DNA from: Clostridiaceae bacterium
GTDB taxonomy: Bacteria; Bacillota; Clostridia; Peptostreptococcales; Tindalliaceae
Length of the DNA: 46,505 nucleotides
Assembly: GCA_024635995.1 (NCBI GenBank)
Contig: JAGXHW010000029.1
Coordinates: 1 to 46,505, forward strand
Direction: 5' to 3'
Below are positions 8,093 through 17,452 of this stretch, in pieces (positions within the stretch are counted from its first letter, which is position 1; each line of letters opens with the position of its first letter). Under the pieces are notes generated by a model, which saw nothing but the letters and a program-made list of their open reading frames with translations, searched no databases and was not told the origin of the DNA. The translations under genes were made by a program, and so were the position numbers.

Positions 8093-8536
8093 ATGACCAT
8101 TCCTGAAAAGCTGCTTACGTTGCTGGAAAAAGAAAAACTCTGTTTCTTGTCCACCAGTCACCAAGACCGGCCTCATATCAGCCTCATGAATTTTACGTAC
8201 CTGCATGAAAAAGAGCTGGTCATTCTGACCAGCCGTGCCGATACCACTAAAATGTCATACATGCACCATAACCCTTATGTTGCCTTGCTGTTTACCCATT
8301 TGTCAAATGATAACCGTCCTCCGGTGAGTTGCACTGTGTATGGAAAAGCCCATGTGGAGAACCCAAGCCAGGACAGTTTCTATCGGCAGGCCCACTTGCA
8401 GCGGCATCCGGGCATGGAACCTTTTATCACCGGGAAGGACATTGCCGTGGTTACTGTCCAAATTCAGCGCGCCACCATTGCCACCATCCAGGACCAGGTC
8501 TCTAACTGGTCAGTGGAACAGGCACCTGACTTATAG
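8093..8536 (+). CDS. Pyridoxamine 5'-phosphate oxidase-family (FMN-binding) protein
   Basis: 147 aa, the usual size for small split-barrel FMN/F420-type proteins of the PPOX family. The N-terminus LEKEKLCFLSTSHQDRPHISLMNFTY and the following strands (LVILTSRADTTKMSYMHHNPYVALLF, CTVYGKAHV) are the typical flavin-binding barrel. Such proteins act as oxidoreductases or flavin-binding proteins in the cytoplasm; the substrate is unknown. The open frame runs back to 8015, but AAAGGAGATAACGCC directly before ATG 8093 decides the start. It stands alone and is followed by a large hairpin shared with the convergent gene. Confidence 0.85.
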   Translation: MTIPEKLLTLLEKEKLCFLSTSHQDRPHISLMNFTYLHEKELVILTSRADTTKMSYMHHNPYVALLFTHLSNDNRPPVSCTVYGKAHVENPSQDSFYRQAHLQRHPGMEPFITGKDIAVVTVQIQRATIATIQDQVSNWSVEQAPDL

Positions 8537-8562
8537 TTGAAGCCTTCCTCCACCGATAAAGT

Positions 8563-8627
8563 GATATGCTCCCTTCATGATTAACAGTGTTTTTCTTTTT
8601 CACTGTCTCTCATAAAGGGAGCATATC
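8563..8627. terminator. Nested hairpin, bidirectional terminator
   Basis: The outer arms GATATGCTCCCTT (8563-8575) and AAGGGAGCATATC (8615-8627) are perfectly complementary. An inner stem ACAGTG/CACTGT (8584-8589, 8601-8606) closes a T-rich loop. It separates the convergent PPOX and acetyltransferase genes. No long T run follows the outer stem, so termination strength is uncertain. Confidence 0.65.
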
Positions 8628-8656
8628 ATTGGAGGGGATTTTTGTATGGCCTGGTT

Positions 8657-9181
8657 TTATGCAAAGTAATCTTCTTTAATGAGTGCCAGCAACATATTAT
8701 CTCGGTATCTGCCATTGACATAGGAGGACTGTTTTTTAATTCCTTCCCTTATAAATCCGCATTTTTCTGCAATTCGAATACTACCCAGATTATCCACGTC
8801 AGCTTCTATTTCCAGCCTGTTAATCTCCCTTGCTTTAAAGATAAAATCTACAAAAAGCGCCAGGGCCTCACTGGCAAATCCTTTTCCTCTGTCTTTAGGA
8901 CAGTATATTCGATAGCCGATCTCATAGCCGGGCATGTACCACAAACCTTTAAAATAGTTTATTTCACCTAAAATATTATCTTTCTTGTCTACTATGACCA
9001 TTTTTCCAGACTGATTGCTCCAAAACCCTGTCTGTGCGAACTTATCCAGGAATGATTTTCTGGTCTCCAGCATGAGAGGCCAATGTTCACCTGTATTCGA
9101 TGAGTCATTCATCACTGAATAGAGATAATGTAAATCGAGATCTGTTACTAACCTTAAGTCAATATGTTCGCCTTTTATCAT
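8657..9181 (-). CDS. GNAT N-acetyltransferase, RimJ/RimL-like
   Basis: 174 aa, full length for the acetyltransf_3/RimL branch of GNAT enzymes, which transfer acetyl from acetyl-CoA to N-termini or small amines. Motif A, the acetyl-CoA pyrophosphate loop, is seen as DRGKGFASEAL. It is followed by INRLEIEADVDNLGSIRIAEKCGFIREG, the classic RimL motif B. The N-terminus IKGEHIDLRLVTDLDL is the usual first strand. ATG 9181 has GAGGAGCG upstream. Part of this gene is repeated as a decayed copy at 10545-10706. The substrate cannot be predicted. Confidence 0.88.
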   Translation of the reverse strand: MIKGEHIDLRLVTDLDLHYLYSVMNDSSNTGEHWPLMLETRKSFLDKFAQTGFWSNQSGKMVIVDKKDNILGEINYFKGLWYMPGYEIGYRIYCPKDRGKGFASEALALFVDFIFKAREINRLEIEADVDNLGSIRIAEKCGFIREGIKKQSSYVNGRYRDNMLLALIKEDYFA

Positions 9182-9270
9182 TTGTCTTCGCTCCTCTTAA
9201 TTGGGAGTAGGATTAATCTATCATAAAGTATATCACTCTACACAGACATTTTGTGTTTTGAATTCTTTTT

Positions 9271-9390
9271 GTTGAAATGTGATGGTTGTTTTGAGATAAT
9301 ATTGAACAACGGTTTGTGAGAGTGGTTATTCCGATTTGGCGGGAACTTTACTGGATAAGGCTTATGTGATGGAAGCCTGGTAGATTTTAT
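9271..9390. repeat. Left copy of duplicated acetyltransferase-aldolase junction
   Basis: This stretch resembles 10707-10855. Shared blocks are TGTTTTGAGATA, GAACAACGG and, at the end, GGCTTATGTGATGGAAGCCT followed by GGTAGATTTT. The last block is the 3' end of the aldolase coding sequence, but here no aldolase gene follows. It is a decayed copy of sequence that still makes sense on the right side of the kinase gene. Confidence 0.8.
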
Positions 9391-9415
9391 CATAAGAAAT
9401 GAGGCATGATTGAGC

Positions 9416-10552
9416 ATGAATGAAAATTACCTGAAAAGAGAGTTGTATGATTTGATAAAAAATGATACTAGTCTATTCGAGTTTATTCAATTGGGATCTT
9501 TAGACGGCATTTGGTACTGGGATTTAGAAAGCCCTGAAAACGAATGGATGAGTGCTAAGTTCTGGGAAATACTGGGACATGATCCTAACGAAAAGAAACA
9601 CCTGGCAAGAGAATGGCAAGAGGTTATATTCAAGGAAGATTTAGAATTGGCCATGGAGAATCTTGAAAAACACTGTGCAGATCCCACTCATCCGTATGAT
9701 CAAATTGTACGGTACACACATAAAAATGGCTCTACTGTATGGGTAAGGTGTAGGGGACTTGCAATCAGGAATGAACAGGGGAAAGCCATCCGTATGTTAG
9801 GAGCACATACAGATATCACTGATTTAAAGAACACTGAAAAAGAGCTCGAACGTTCAAATCAGACAAAGGTAAAACTTTTCTCGATCATCGCTCATGATCT
9901 CAGGACCCCCTTCAATGGTTTATTAGGAATCACAGAAATTCTGGCCGATGAAGAATACCACATTGATGAACAAGAAAGGCAAGACTTAATGAAAAACCTT
10001 CACGCCAGTGTGAATAATGCGTATAATCTTCTCACTAATCTCCTTGATTGGGCCCATCTAAACCTGGAACGCATTGATATACGCAAAAAAAGGTTGCAGG
10101 TTTTCCAGGTGATTAGCAGTGTATGCAGTCAATTGAGAGATTTCTCTGATCAAAAGGAAATTGAGATCCGCTTCGACGGGGATCGTGATCTTGAGGTACT
10201 AGTCGACCAAAAGAGCTTCGAACTCGTTGTACGCAATCTGTTGACCAATGCCATTAAGTACTCCTACCGGGGAAGCACTGTTATTGTCAATCTTACAAAA
10301 GAAGCCACACTGGGACGCATTTCAATCGAAGACAGCGGAAAAGGGATGAGTGAAACCCATCTTTCAAGTGTATTGAGTGATTATTATCATGTATCACGCC
10401 CAGGAACTGAATTTGAAAAAGGGTCTGGGCTTGGATTGAGCCTGGCGAAAGAATTCGTGGCATTAAACGACGGTTCCATGACAATCCATAGCCGCCTGGA
10501 CCAGGGAACAACTGCAGTGCTTACTTTTCCTTTGATCATCCCTGAAATTTGA
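9416..10552 (+). CDS. PAS-domain sensor histidine kinase (orphan)
   Basis: 378 aa, with no membrane segment, so probably cytosolic. An N-terminal PAS fold (~20-138; GIWYWDLESPENEW, ending RMLGAHTDITDLK) leads to HisKA with the phospho-acceptor His160 in FSIIAHDLRTPF. The HATPase_c domain has N box NLLTNAIKYS, G1 DSGKGM and G2 GSGLGLSLA, all intact. No response regulator lies nearby, so its partner is elsewhere. The ATG at 9416 is preferred; a TTG at 9410 sits closer to GAGG. It is the only plus-strand gene between two minus-strand genes and is flanked by copies of the same junction sequence, suggesting it arrived through a duplication or insertion. Confidence 0.88.
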   Translation: MNENYLKRELYDLIKNDTSLFEFIQLGSLDGIWYWDLESPENEWMSAKFWEILGHDPNEKKHLAREWQEVIFKEDLELAMENLEKHCADPTHPYDQIVRYTHKNGSTVWVRCRGLAIRNEQGKAIRMLGAHTDITDLKNTEKELERSNQTKVKLFSIIAHDLRTPFNGLLGITEILADEEYHIDEQERQDLMKNLHASVNNAYNLLTNLLDWAHLNLERIDIRKKRLQVFQVISSVCSQLRDFSDQKEIEIRFDGDRDLEVLVDQKSFELVVRNLLTNAIKYSYRGSTVIVNLTKEATLGRISIEDSGKGMSETHLSSVLSDYYHVSRPGTEFEKGSGLGLSLAKEFVALNDGSMTIHSRLDQGTTAVLTFPLIIPEI

Positions 10553-10706
10553 ACTGCTGTAGCAACGCCGTTTAATTCTGAGCTTCCAGAATCCTACAAT
10601 GACAGTTTCATAAACTCTTACCAGGTTATTCACGTCAGCTTCCATTTCCAGCCTGTTAATCTCCTTTGACTTGAAGATAAAATCAACAAAAAGCGCCAGG
10701 CCTCAG
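10545..10706 (-). pseudogene. Decayed 3' fragment of the GNAT gene
   Basis: Bases 10620-10706 align closely with 8784-8872 inside the acetyltransferase gene (shared runs such as CAGCCTGTTAATCTCC and AAAAAGCGCCAGG). Minus-strand translation (EADVNNLVRVYE...GFWKLRIKRR) mirrors EADVDNLGSIRIAEKCGFIREGIKK of the intact protein, with frame damage beyond it. There is no start codon or acetyl-CoA loop, so it is a non-functional relic. Confidence 0.8.
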
Positions 10707-10855
10707 TTGAAGTTATATGACTGTTTTGAGATATAAAAAGAACAACGGCCTGTGAGGGCAGTTGCTCCGAATGTGAAAATCTAAGGGGTTTTAAAAAACT
10801 GAAAGACAGTATCTTTAATGGAAAAGGCTTATGTGATGGAAGCCTGGTAGATTTT
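10707..10855. repeat. Right copy of duplicated junction, running into aldolase 3' end
   Basis: Counterpart of 9271-9390. The order GNAT fragment, spacer, aldolase 3' end is kept, but ~400 bases of the acetyltransferase 5' part are missing. The terminal part is the real 3' end of the aldolase coding sequence. Confidence 0.75.
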
Positions 10856-11716
10856 TTCAATGGAATTCTTTAAGACACTCTTGAATGCGTCATCTGACTG
10901 CTGTGCGGTCAAATCTTCCAGCAGCGCCCGGGAAAAGCTGGCGATAACGCCGGGATTTTGTGCCAGCAGCTCCACCGCTTCGTCGCGGCTGTAGCCGCCG
11001 GAAAGTGCAACCAACCGCAACACTTTAGGATGGTTCACCAGTTCGCTGTAGAAAGCATTTTCTGTGGGGATGGACAGTTTCAGCATTACCTTCTGGTCAT
11101 CGGCCAGGGCATTAAGGTGTTTCAGTATCTCCTCTTTCAGCAGTTTTTCGGATTCTGATTTATCGGCACTGTGAATATCCACTTCAGGTTCAAGAATTGG
11201 CATGAGGCCGGCATCCAGAATTTGCTTGCCGTACTGAAATTGCTGAGCGACAATTTTTTCAATACCTGAGAGGTTGGCTTGTTTAATGACGGAACGCATT
11301 TTCGTTCCGAAAATGTTTCGTTCACTGGCTCGTTTAAGCAGTTCCTCCAGGGTGGTGATGGGCTTCATGAGTTGAACGCCTTCTGATAGTTCTTCCATAC
11401 CTTTGTCTACTTTCAGAAAGGAAATAATCTCTTTCTCATCCCATAGATAATCTGCTGTAAACATGTTTTCAACTTTTCGATCCATTGTCTGTTCAAAAAG
11501 GATGACGCCAATAATCTTTTCACCTGTGAAGGTTGGGCTGGATATAATGCGGGAACGCATTTCGTGTACCAGGTCAAACATTTCGTCTTCATTTGAATAG
11601 GCATCTTCCTGAATGCCGTATCCGGCCAGTGCTTTTGGCGTACTGCCGCCGCTTTGGTCCAGGGCGGCGATAAATCCCTTGCCATTGCGCATTTTTTCAA
11701 TCTGCTGGTTTTTCAT
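10829..11716 (-). CDS. fda: Class I fructose-bisphosphate aldolase
   Basis: 295 aa, the length of bacterial class I aldolases of the staphylococcal FdaB type, which interconvert fructose-1,6-bisphosphate with dihydroxyacetone phosphate and glyceraldehyde-3-phosphate through a Schiff base. The N-terminus [29 protein letters not shown] and [10 protein letters not shown] (probable Schiff-base Lys) are characteristic, and [14 protein letters not shown] closes the phosphate site. The open frame extends to 11881, but AGAGGTG lies just before ATG 11716 and homologues begin there. It is monocistronic. Its 3' end is duplicated upstream of the histidine kinase. Confidence 0.93.
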   Translation of the reverse strand: MKNQQIEKMRNGKGFIAALDQSGGSTPKALAGYGIQEDAYSNEDEMFDLVHEMRSRIISSPTFTGEKIIGVILFEQTMDRKVENMFTADYLWDEKEIISFLKVDKGMEELSEGVQLMKPITTLEELLKRASERNIFGTKMRSVIKQANLSGIEKIVAQQFQYGKQILDAGLMPILEPEVDIHSADKSESEKLLKEEILKHLNALADDQKVMLKLSIPTENAFYSELVNHPKVLRLVALSGGYSRDEAVELLAQNPGVIASFSRALLEDLTAQQSDDAFKSVLKNSIEKIYQASIT

Positions 11717-11867
11717 TATTACACCTCTTTTTTTGGATTCTAAAACTATACAAGCTATCATTATGATTATATCCGAAATTTTGTTATTGAAACGATGATG
11801 ACTACAGCCCCTTATGAAAAACTGGAAAGTATGTGGTTTGAACCTGATGTCCTCTACTGTGGGGATA

Positions 11868-11913
11868 AAAAACCGGAACAAGGGCCTGCCAGGGCACTTG
11901 TTCCGGGTTTTTG
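11868..11913 (-). terminator. Intrinsic terminator after the surface-protein gene
   Basis: The stem AACCGGAACAAG/CTTGTTCCGGGTT is followed on the minus strand by a T run. It lies 79 bases past the stop of the giant surface-protein gene. Its sequence is closely similar to the terminator at 17387-17432. Confidence 0.85.
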
Positions 11914-11991
11914 TTGTCTTATGAATGAATAGAGACGTGGCATTACATAATTCATGAATTGTGATCTTTGACTCAGCCGGCCTTTTTATCT

Positions 11992-14900
11992 CTAAATCAA
12001 TTTTCTATACTGCACCAAAATTACTGGGAGTGCCGTGACATCTAATTGATTTGTGTCAATTGGGTCGTCACTTTTTGGCTCATCCATGCTATTGGATAAG
12101 TCTTCAAATGAGTCTGGAAAAATCAAATTCATAGCAATTTCATCCTCTTCATATACCTGTTGTGTAACGGTTTGTTCTGATCCGACGGATAATGGCTCGA
12201 TGTGGGCGAAGCCTTGCCATCGCAGGAAGGGGTACCCGTCGTTTTCATCAGAATTCATGCCCCAGATGGTGTCGAAATCCCAGCCGTCATAGGTTGACTG
12301 CATTTTCATCTCATCAATTGTTTTGCCAAAGCTGCTATCGCTGTTTGCTGAGGCGTCGCAGCCTGTTGTATCTTCATCCCAATAACTGCTCAATTCCCAG
12401 TTCGTGCCTCCGTTGTGGTTTACTCCAATCAATCCACCGCCGCTATCAACAGCACCTGCGGCAAAAACACTGCTTAATACAGAACCAAAGGAATAACCTA
12501 CCCCTATCACGCCACCATTTTGTGTGCCGGTACCTTTTACCTGGGCAAGAGAGAAAGAGTTTAAAATCGTGCCATAGTTGTTATGACCTACAAGGCCGCC
12601 AGTGTATGTGCCTGTTATTACTCCCGTGGCATAAGATTTTTCAATGGCATGATTCTGCCGGTTGAGTCCGACTAAGCCGCCTGCAAATGATCCTTGTACA
12701 TTTGCAGTTGAAGAAGATTGTCTGACAGTTGAATTGGTGCCAACCAGACCTCCAACATTATCTGTTCCTGTAACTGTACCTGAAACATGAACATTTATCA
12801 CTGAGGAGTCTTCATAACCAACGCCTCCCCAACCACCAGATACTGCGCCCACATACCCTTTTCCAGTCACATCTACATCGATTAATTTTATATTTTTCAC
12901 TACTGCCCCGTTAGTCATTTCTCCAAACAGGCCTACTGCATATTTTTCGGGGCGATTGATGAATAATCCTTCAATTTCATAGTTATCTCCATCATATACT
13001 CCTCGAAATGAGGCTTCACCTAAATAGTCACCAATAGGTTCCCAACCTTCGCCGTCATTCCAGGGAGCCGCTCCAAGATTAATGTCTGCAATCTGAATAA
13101 AATGCTTGTTCAGGTAATTGCGTACTTGGTTGAGTTGTTCCGCATTAGCTATTTCAAAGGGATCTTCCGAGGTTCCTAACCCACCTGCAAACGGTGATGG
13201 TGGATAAGGAATATCTTCTTCAACTTGCCACTGGAAGTAGGGGTAACTTTGTCCTTCTTGTATTGTCCAGATATTATCAAAATCCCAGCCTTCATAAATG
13301 GGTACACTGTTGGTCGCTTTGATCATGGCACTGGTTACATAGCCCGTACCTCCCACGGAATTTGACTTTCCGGTGGTTTCTGTGTCCCAGTAGCTGGCTG
13401 TTATGGGTGCATCTGAACTGCTTTCCCAGATTTCACCTACCAAACCTCCGGTATTTGATGATCCACTGACCTGCCCATAAGCATAAGCATTTGTGATTTC
13501 AGCCGGGCTGCCACCACCACTATAGAAACCAACCAAACCTCCAACACTGCCACCGTCACTTACAGAGCCTGCAGCGTAAACATTACGTGCATAGCCAGGC
13601 AAGTTGCCAATCAATCCTCCCACGGCGCTGTTTCCCGAAACATTACCGTTACTGAAACATTTTTCTGTGATACTCCAAGCTAACCCTATTAACCCGCCAA
13701 CTGATTCATCGCCTGTGACATTTCCTGTGCTGTAGCTGTTCGTTAGAAGTTTGTTTGTGTGCCAACCTAACAAACCTCCGACATATTCATTACCAGTCAC
13801 ATCACCTGTGGCAAAGCAGTTGTCGATATCTCCACCATTATGACCTGCCAAACCACCTGCTTTACTACCTGTACCAGTGGGTGAAACGTATATAGTAACG
13901 TTAGCTTCACTGTTAGTTATGGTCGCACTGTTGTCACCAACCAATCCTCCTATCGCATAACCTCGATCATCCGTAGCAGTAATTTCTCCGGATGCGCTAC
14001 AATTCTCAATTGTTGTGTTATTGTTAGCTCTTCCTGCCAGAGATCCGACTGAGTGAAGCTCAGTGCCGGTAATTGTCACATTTATCAGATTGATATTGGA
14101 CAAATGTGCATATATTTCAGCTTCCCAATCATATCCGATTACACCAAATAAACCAATATATTGGTCACTTGCATCAGGAACAATGGTTAGATTATCAATG
14201 GTTTTATTGTTTCCATCATATGATCCTATGAACTGACTACCACTTGAAAACTCTCCAATTGGAACCCATTCCATATCTTCCAGGTCAATGTCTGCGATCT
14301 GAATGAAGTACTTATCCAAATGGTCCCGCACATTGTTAAGCTGCTGGGCTGTGGCCACCTGATAAGGATTGGCTTCTGTTCCTTCTCCACCGGCAAATTC
14401 GCTTGGCGGTAAATCTGGAGGTATAAACAGACTTGCTTCTACTTCTGTCAGATCTCTTACCACCTCGAAGGCATCCCAGTTACCCTGGTCCGTGGGTGTA
14501 AGATATATGCGGATCTGTTCCGGCACAAAGGCATCCGCCGGGTCATCCCACCAGAAAGCAATGATGTCATCCAGATCAACATAAACCACTTGACCATCAT
14601 CGGTTGGACTAAGCTGGTCAAAATCTTTAACTGCACTATCTTCACCATTTATAAGTTCAACGTATGAGTTTAATGCATCCAAATAGTAAGGGGCTTCTGT
14701 GGCTTCCAGGTAAGTTACTTCTTCAGCTTCTTCGTAGAAAGTGTATCCAAACACAATACTTCCGGAAGTAATGTCCACTTCAGCATTTGTGATGAAAGAT
14801 TCTTCCACTATTTCTTCCTCGTCATCGTTATCCTTGGAGGATGATCCGCCGCCGGATCTACGGGTGGTTGTGACCACCACATTATCTTTGTCGTACAGGC

Positions 14901-15993
14901 TGTCTTTTTCGTCACCTTCCACTTCTTTCACGGTACCGCTAGCGCCTTCAAAGACGGCGTCTTCGCCGTCCACCACGACTTTGTCAATGGTGGTGTCGTC
15001 GGAGGTTTCAAGGGTAGTGTTGCTGGCGGATCCTGTGATGATCAGTTCATTAATTTGGGTTTCGCCCCGGGTGATGATGCGTACGTTGGGGGCGTTGACA
15101 ATCACTTTGTCGTAGAAGCCTTCCAGTATGAGGATTTGTTCTTCCGCTTCTTCGTCCACTTCAATGTTCAGGCTGTTTTGGCCTGTGACCACGATGCGGA
15201 CTGCGCCGGTTGGGGTGCGCTGGACAATGATGTTGCCAAAGCTGCCGCCGTTGATGTAGATGCTGTCAGTACCGCCGCCCTGGATCAGTGTGTCATCTTC
15301 CACGGTGATGTTATTAAGGGTGACGTCCCCGTCGCCCACTGCTTCGGTGATGGTCAAGGTGCCGGTGATAATCATATTCTGCAGGATGACGCCGTCGGCA
15401 CTGATGATGACGTCATTGTCGATTGTCTCAATGTCTTCTTCGGGGCCGTAGGTGCCGGCTTCGTCATAAACAACCGGTCCTTCTTCTGCCATGGGCATAA
15501 AGGTGGCTGTTTTGGTGTCGGGGTCCCAGGTGTAGTCAACTTCAAGCACTTTTGCAAGGCGTGACACGGGTAGCATGGTGCGGCCCAGGCCGTTGCCGAT
15601 GTTCTGGATGACGGGGATGGTGTCCATTTCTTCCAGTGCTTCGCCGTTTTTCTGCAGCTGGGTGCTGCCGATGGTGAGTGTATATGTATCGTCATGGTGT
15701 TTTACTTCCACTTCTTTGGTTTCTGCCTTCCAGGTTACTTCTGCACCCAGGGCTCTGGAGGCGTGGGCTACAGGGACCATTATGCGGTCTGCCTGGATGT
15801 AGGGTGTGGCGTCTGACTGCACCCAGGTATCTCCCGTCCAGTACCCTGCTTCTCCCACTGTGAAGGCGACTCCTTCTGTTTCCATTGTGTTGTGTGTTTG
15901 TGCAAAGGCATTCCCTGGTATTAATCCTACAATCATGATCATGACCAGTGCCATTGCTAATGTTTTTTTGCTTAGGCGTTCTTTCTTTTTCAA
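11992..15993 (-). CDS. Giant secreted surface protein: CuAO_N plus GLUG repeats
   Basis: 1333 aa with a clear signal peptide ([20 protein letters not shown], cut near NAFA). Residues ~45-170 are CuAO_N-type ([40 protein letters not shown]). ~190-370 are short beta-solenoid strands, ending in a [17 protein letters not shown] linker. Two similar modules follow, each beginning FAGG.GT...P and an ADI(D/N)L strand, then arrays of GLUG motifs (GGLVG/GGLIG...): about eight in the first (~640-900) and six in the second (~1060-1270). GLUG arrays occur in cell-surface adhesins and peptidases; no catalytic motif is seen. The start is TTG 15993 behind AAGGGATC. The 5' third is visibly more GC-rich than the GLUG part. 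No sortase motif or S-layer-homology domain is visible. Confidence 0.85.
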   Translation of the reverse strand: MKKKERLSKKTLAMALVMIMIVGLIPGNAFAQTHNTMETEGVAFTVGEAGYWTGDTWVQSDATPYIQADRIMVPVAHASRALGAEVTWKAETKEVEVKHHDDTYTLTIGSTQLQKNGEALEEMDTIPVIQNIGNGLGRTMLPVSRLAKVLEVDYTWDPDTKTATFMPMAEEGPVVYDEAGTYGPEEDIETIDNDVIISADGVILQNMIITGTLTITEAVGDGDVTLNNITVEDDTLIQGGGTDSIYINGGSFGNIIVQRTPTGAVRIVVTGQNSLNIEVDEEAEEQILILEGFYDKVIVNAPNVRIITRGETQINELIITGSASNTTLETSDDTTIDKVVVDGEDAVFEGASGTVKEVEGDEKDSLYDKDNVVVTTTRRSGGGSSSKDNDDEEEIVEESFITNAEVDITSGSIVFGYTFYEEAEEVTYLEATEAPYYLDALNSYVELINGEDSAVKDFDQLSPTDDGQVVYVDLDDIIAFWWDDPADAFVPEQIRIYLTPTDQGNWDAFEVVRDLTEVEASLFIPPDLPPSEFAGGEGTEANPYQVATAQQLNNVRDHLDKYFIQIADIDLEDMEWVPIGEFSSGSQFIGSYDGNNKTIDNLTIVPDASDQYIGLFGVIGYDWEAEIYAHLSNINLINVTITGTELHSVGSLAGRANNNTTIENCSASGEITATDDRGYAIGGLVGDNSATITNSEANVTIYVSPTGTGSKAGGLAGHNGGDIDNCFATGDVTGNEYVGGLLGWHTNKLLTNSYSTGNVTGDESVGGLIGLAWSITEKCFSNGNVSGNSAVGGLIGNLPGYARNVYAAGSVSDGGSVGGLVGFYSGGGSPAEITNAYAYGQVSGSSNTGGLVGEIWESSSDAPITASYWDTETTGKSNSVGGTGYVTSAMIKATNSVPIYEGWDFDNIWTIQEGQSYPYFQWQVEEDIPYPPSPFAGGLGTSEDPFEIANAEQLNQVRNYLNKHFIQIADINLGAAPWNDGEGWEPIGDYLGEASFRGVYDGDNYEIEGLFINRPEKYAVGLFGEMTNGAVVKNIKLIDVDVTGKGYVGAVSGGWGGVGYEDSSVINVHVSGTVTGTDNVGGLVGTNSTVRQSSSTANVQGSFAGGLVGLNRQNHAIEKSYATGVITGTYTGGLVGHNNYGTILNSFSLAQVKGTGTQNGGVIGVGYSFGSVLSSVFAAGAVDSGGGLIGVNHNGGTNWELSSYWDEDTTGCDASANSDSSFGKTIDEMKMQSTYDGWDFDTIWGMNSDENDGYPFLRWQGFAHIEPLSVGSEQTVTQQVYEEDEIAMNLIFPDSFEDLSNSMDEPKSDDPIDTNQLDVTALPVILVQYRKLI

Positions 15994-16143
15994 TTTGATC
16001 CCTTCTTTCTCTTGTGATCTTCGGTTAATTATTCGACCTTATGGCAATTCTAACAGATAGATGACTGAATTTTATGAAAAACACCGTTTTGTCATTGACA
16101 TTTTCTTCGTCACCTTTTGTCATGGTTTTTTGAATAACAAAAA

Positions 16144-16180
16144 ACAGAACAACTGCCAGATGAGAGGCTGGTTGTTCTGT
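16144..16180 (-). terminator. Intrinsic terminator after the PheC-like gene
   Basis: Hairpin ACAGAACAAC...CCAG with CTGG.TTGTTCTGT, with a T run (plus-strand A run at 16139-16143) on the minus strand. It lies 50 bases past the stop at 16230 and also isolates the upstream region of the giant surface gene. Confidence 0.8.
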
Positions 16181-16229
16181 CTTTAAATTTGTTTTATGGC
16201 TGCGTTACTTCTATCAGTTTATGATATTA

Positions 16230-17168
16230 CTAATCGATCCACTCATCCCATAACTGATCAAGACCGCCTTTTAGTTCCATTTCTTGCATCCAGAAATTCA
16301 CGGTGTTGGTAAAGATAGGATCACCTCGGTGCATTAAATAACCAAACTGTTCCCGGGTCAGGGGGTTATCGCTGAAGGCGTCGTGGAGCCGTTCATCAGC
16401 TCTTGCGTAAACGATGGCTTCGATACTGTCTGTGAACATGACATCAAAGGTGCCGTCTGCCACCATGCCGGGTATTTCTGCATTGAACTCATGCACAACG
16501 ATGTCTGCGTTCTTGATGTTTTCCCGCACAAATATTTCATTGGTTCCGCCGGGGTTAACGCCGATGGTCACGCCGGGCTGGTCGATGGCTTCCAAGCTGG
16601 TGAAACGGTCTTTGTCTGTTTCCCTCACAAGGGGTGACTTGCCAAAGAGGATGTAGGGGCTTGAGAATTGGGCTGTTATCTGGCGTCCCATTCTTCGGGT
16701 AATACCGCCCATGGCAATATCGTATTTGTCGTCCAGCAGGTCCTGCATCAAGTTTGGCCAGGTGGTTCTGACAAACTGCACTTCTACCCCTAAAGATTCT
16801 GCCAGCATATGAGCAGCATCAATGTCGTGTCCTTCATAGGCTTCTGTTTCAGCATTCCAAAAGGAGAAGGGTTTGTAGTCGCCGGTGGTACCTACTCTGA
16901 TATAACCGTTTTCAAGCACTTTATCCAGCCTTGATTCAACGGTGACCGTTCTGGTGGCAGGGTCCCAGGAAACGGTTCTTCCCAGTGCCTCGGCAAGGTC
17001 TTTGGCGGACACATAGGTGGTATCCTCAACGATCACTCCCTGCAGGTCATTTCCATCGGCGCTGACATTTACCACTGGTTCGTGGGATGTAGCATGGATG
17101 GCAGCAAACCCGCCAAACAATAAACTTAAAATAAGGACACTGATAATTACTTTCATTTTTCTGTTCAT
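16230..17168 (-). CDS. Exported PheC-like / solute-binding protein with CuAO_N segment
   Basis: 312 aa: signal peptide (~1-27), a ~45-residue CuAO_N-like unit (GVIVEDTTYVSAKDLAEALGRTVSWDPATRTVTV), then a family-3 periplasmic-binding fold (~82-312). The fold is much closer to cyclohexadienyl dehydratase (PheC) than to ordinary amino-acid binding proteins: LDKVLENGYIRVGTTGDYKP, TWPNLMQDL, DIAMGGI, GKSPL, NPGGTNE and FTDSIEAIVYA. The Lys, Asn and Glu positions that I recall as catalytic in PheC are present (K177, N205 region, E250). It may therefore convert prephenate/arogenate outside the membrane, or bind a related ligand. There is no permease or ATPase gene nearby. GAGGAGTG precedes the ATG. 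Confidence 0.82.
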   Translation of the reverse strand: MNRKMKVIISVLILSLLFGGFAAIHATSHEPVVNVSADGNDLQGVIVEDTTYVSAKDLAEALGRTVSWDPATRTVTVESRLDKVLENGYIRVGTTGDYKPFSFWNAETEAYEGHDIDAAHMLAESLGVEVQFVRTTWPNLMQDLLDDKYDIAMGGITRRMGRQITAQFSSPYILFGKSPLVRETDKDRFTSLEAIDQPGVTIGVNPGGTNEIFVRENIKNADIVVHEFNAEIPGMVADGTFDVMFTDSIEAIVYARADERLHDAFSDNPLTREQFGYLMHRGDPIFTNTVNFWMQEMELKGGLDQLWDEWID

Positions 17169-17304
17169 TATAACACTCCTCTTCTTTTTTATAGTGATTA
17201 GGCAGCTGGGTTTCTTTCACCTCCTGCTGTTACTGCCAAACAATCGGCATTGGGTTTGATGGTGATTGACTTTTCGGATTTATTTTTATTTTCACAACAT
17301 TAAT

Positions 17305-17352
17305 ATTACGTTATAATCTATCACCTTTGGGAGTCAATTGCAATAACGTAAT
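17305..17352 (-). promoter_or_regulatory. SigA-type promoter inside an inverted repeat (likely operator)
   Basis: On the minus strand, TTGACT (17337-17332), a 16-base spacer and TATAAC (17315-17310) form a promoter for the PheC-like gene. The 10-bp arms ATTACGTTAT (17305-17314) and ATAACGTAAT (17343-17352) are exact inverted repeats that overlap the -10 and sit just upstream of the -35. A third half-like element, TAACGTTTTACG, lies at 17372. This layout suggests repression by a dimeric regulator. Confidence 0.65.
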
Positions 17353-17386
17353 CACAAAATGCAATGAGAAGTAACGTTTTACGATG

Positions 17387-17432
17387 AAAAACCCGAAACA
17401 AGGGCCTATGAAGGCGATTGTTCCGGGTTTTC
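17387..17432 (-). terminator. Intrinsic terminator after the AEC transporter gene
   Basis: Stem AAACCCGAAACAA.../...TTGTTCCGGGTTT with a T run on the minus strand, 21 bases past the AEC stop. It is almost the same sequence as the terminator at 11868-11913. Confidence 0.8.
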
Positions 17433-17452
17433 AGGAATTGATGAATTATACC

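Noticed and set aside
7966..8154. Minus-strand 62-codon frame reading GENTFMCDLIIDGEYLIP
   Set aside because: It looks slightly protein-like but overlaps the start of the PPOX gene, has no ribosome site and I recognise no family. Left unannotated.
15055..15564. 169-codon plus-strand frame rich in Val, Asp and Ala
   Set aside because: Shadow of the Asp/Val-rich solenoid part of the giant surface protein; no start signal.
16230..17168. Ordinary amino-acid ABC transporter binding protein
   Set aside because: No permease or ATPase gene is adjacent and the motifs follow PheC rather than typical binding proteins. Kept only as the alternative.
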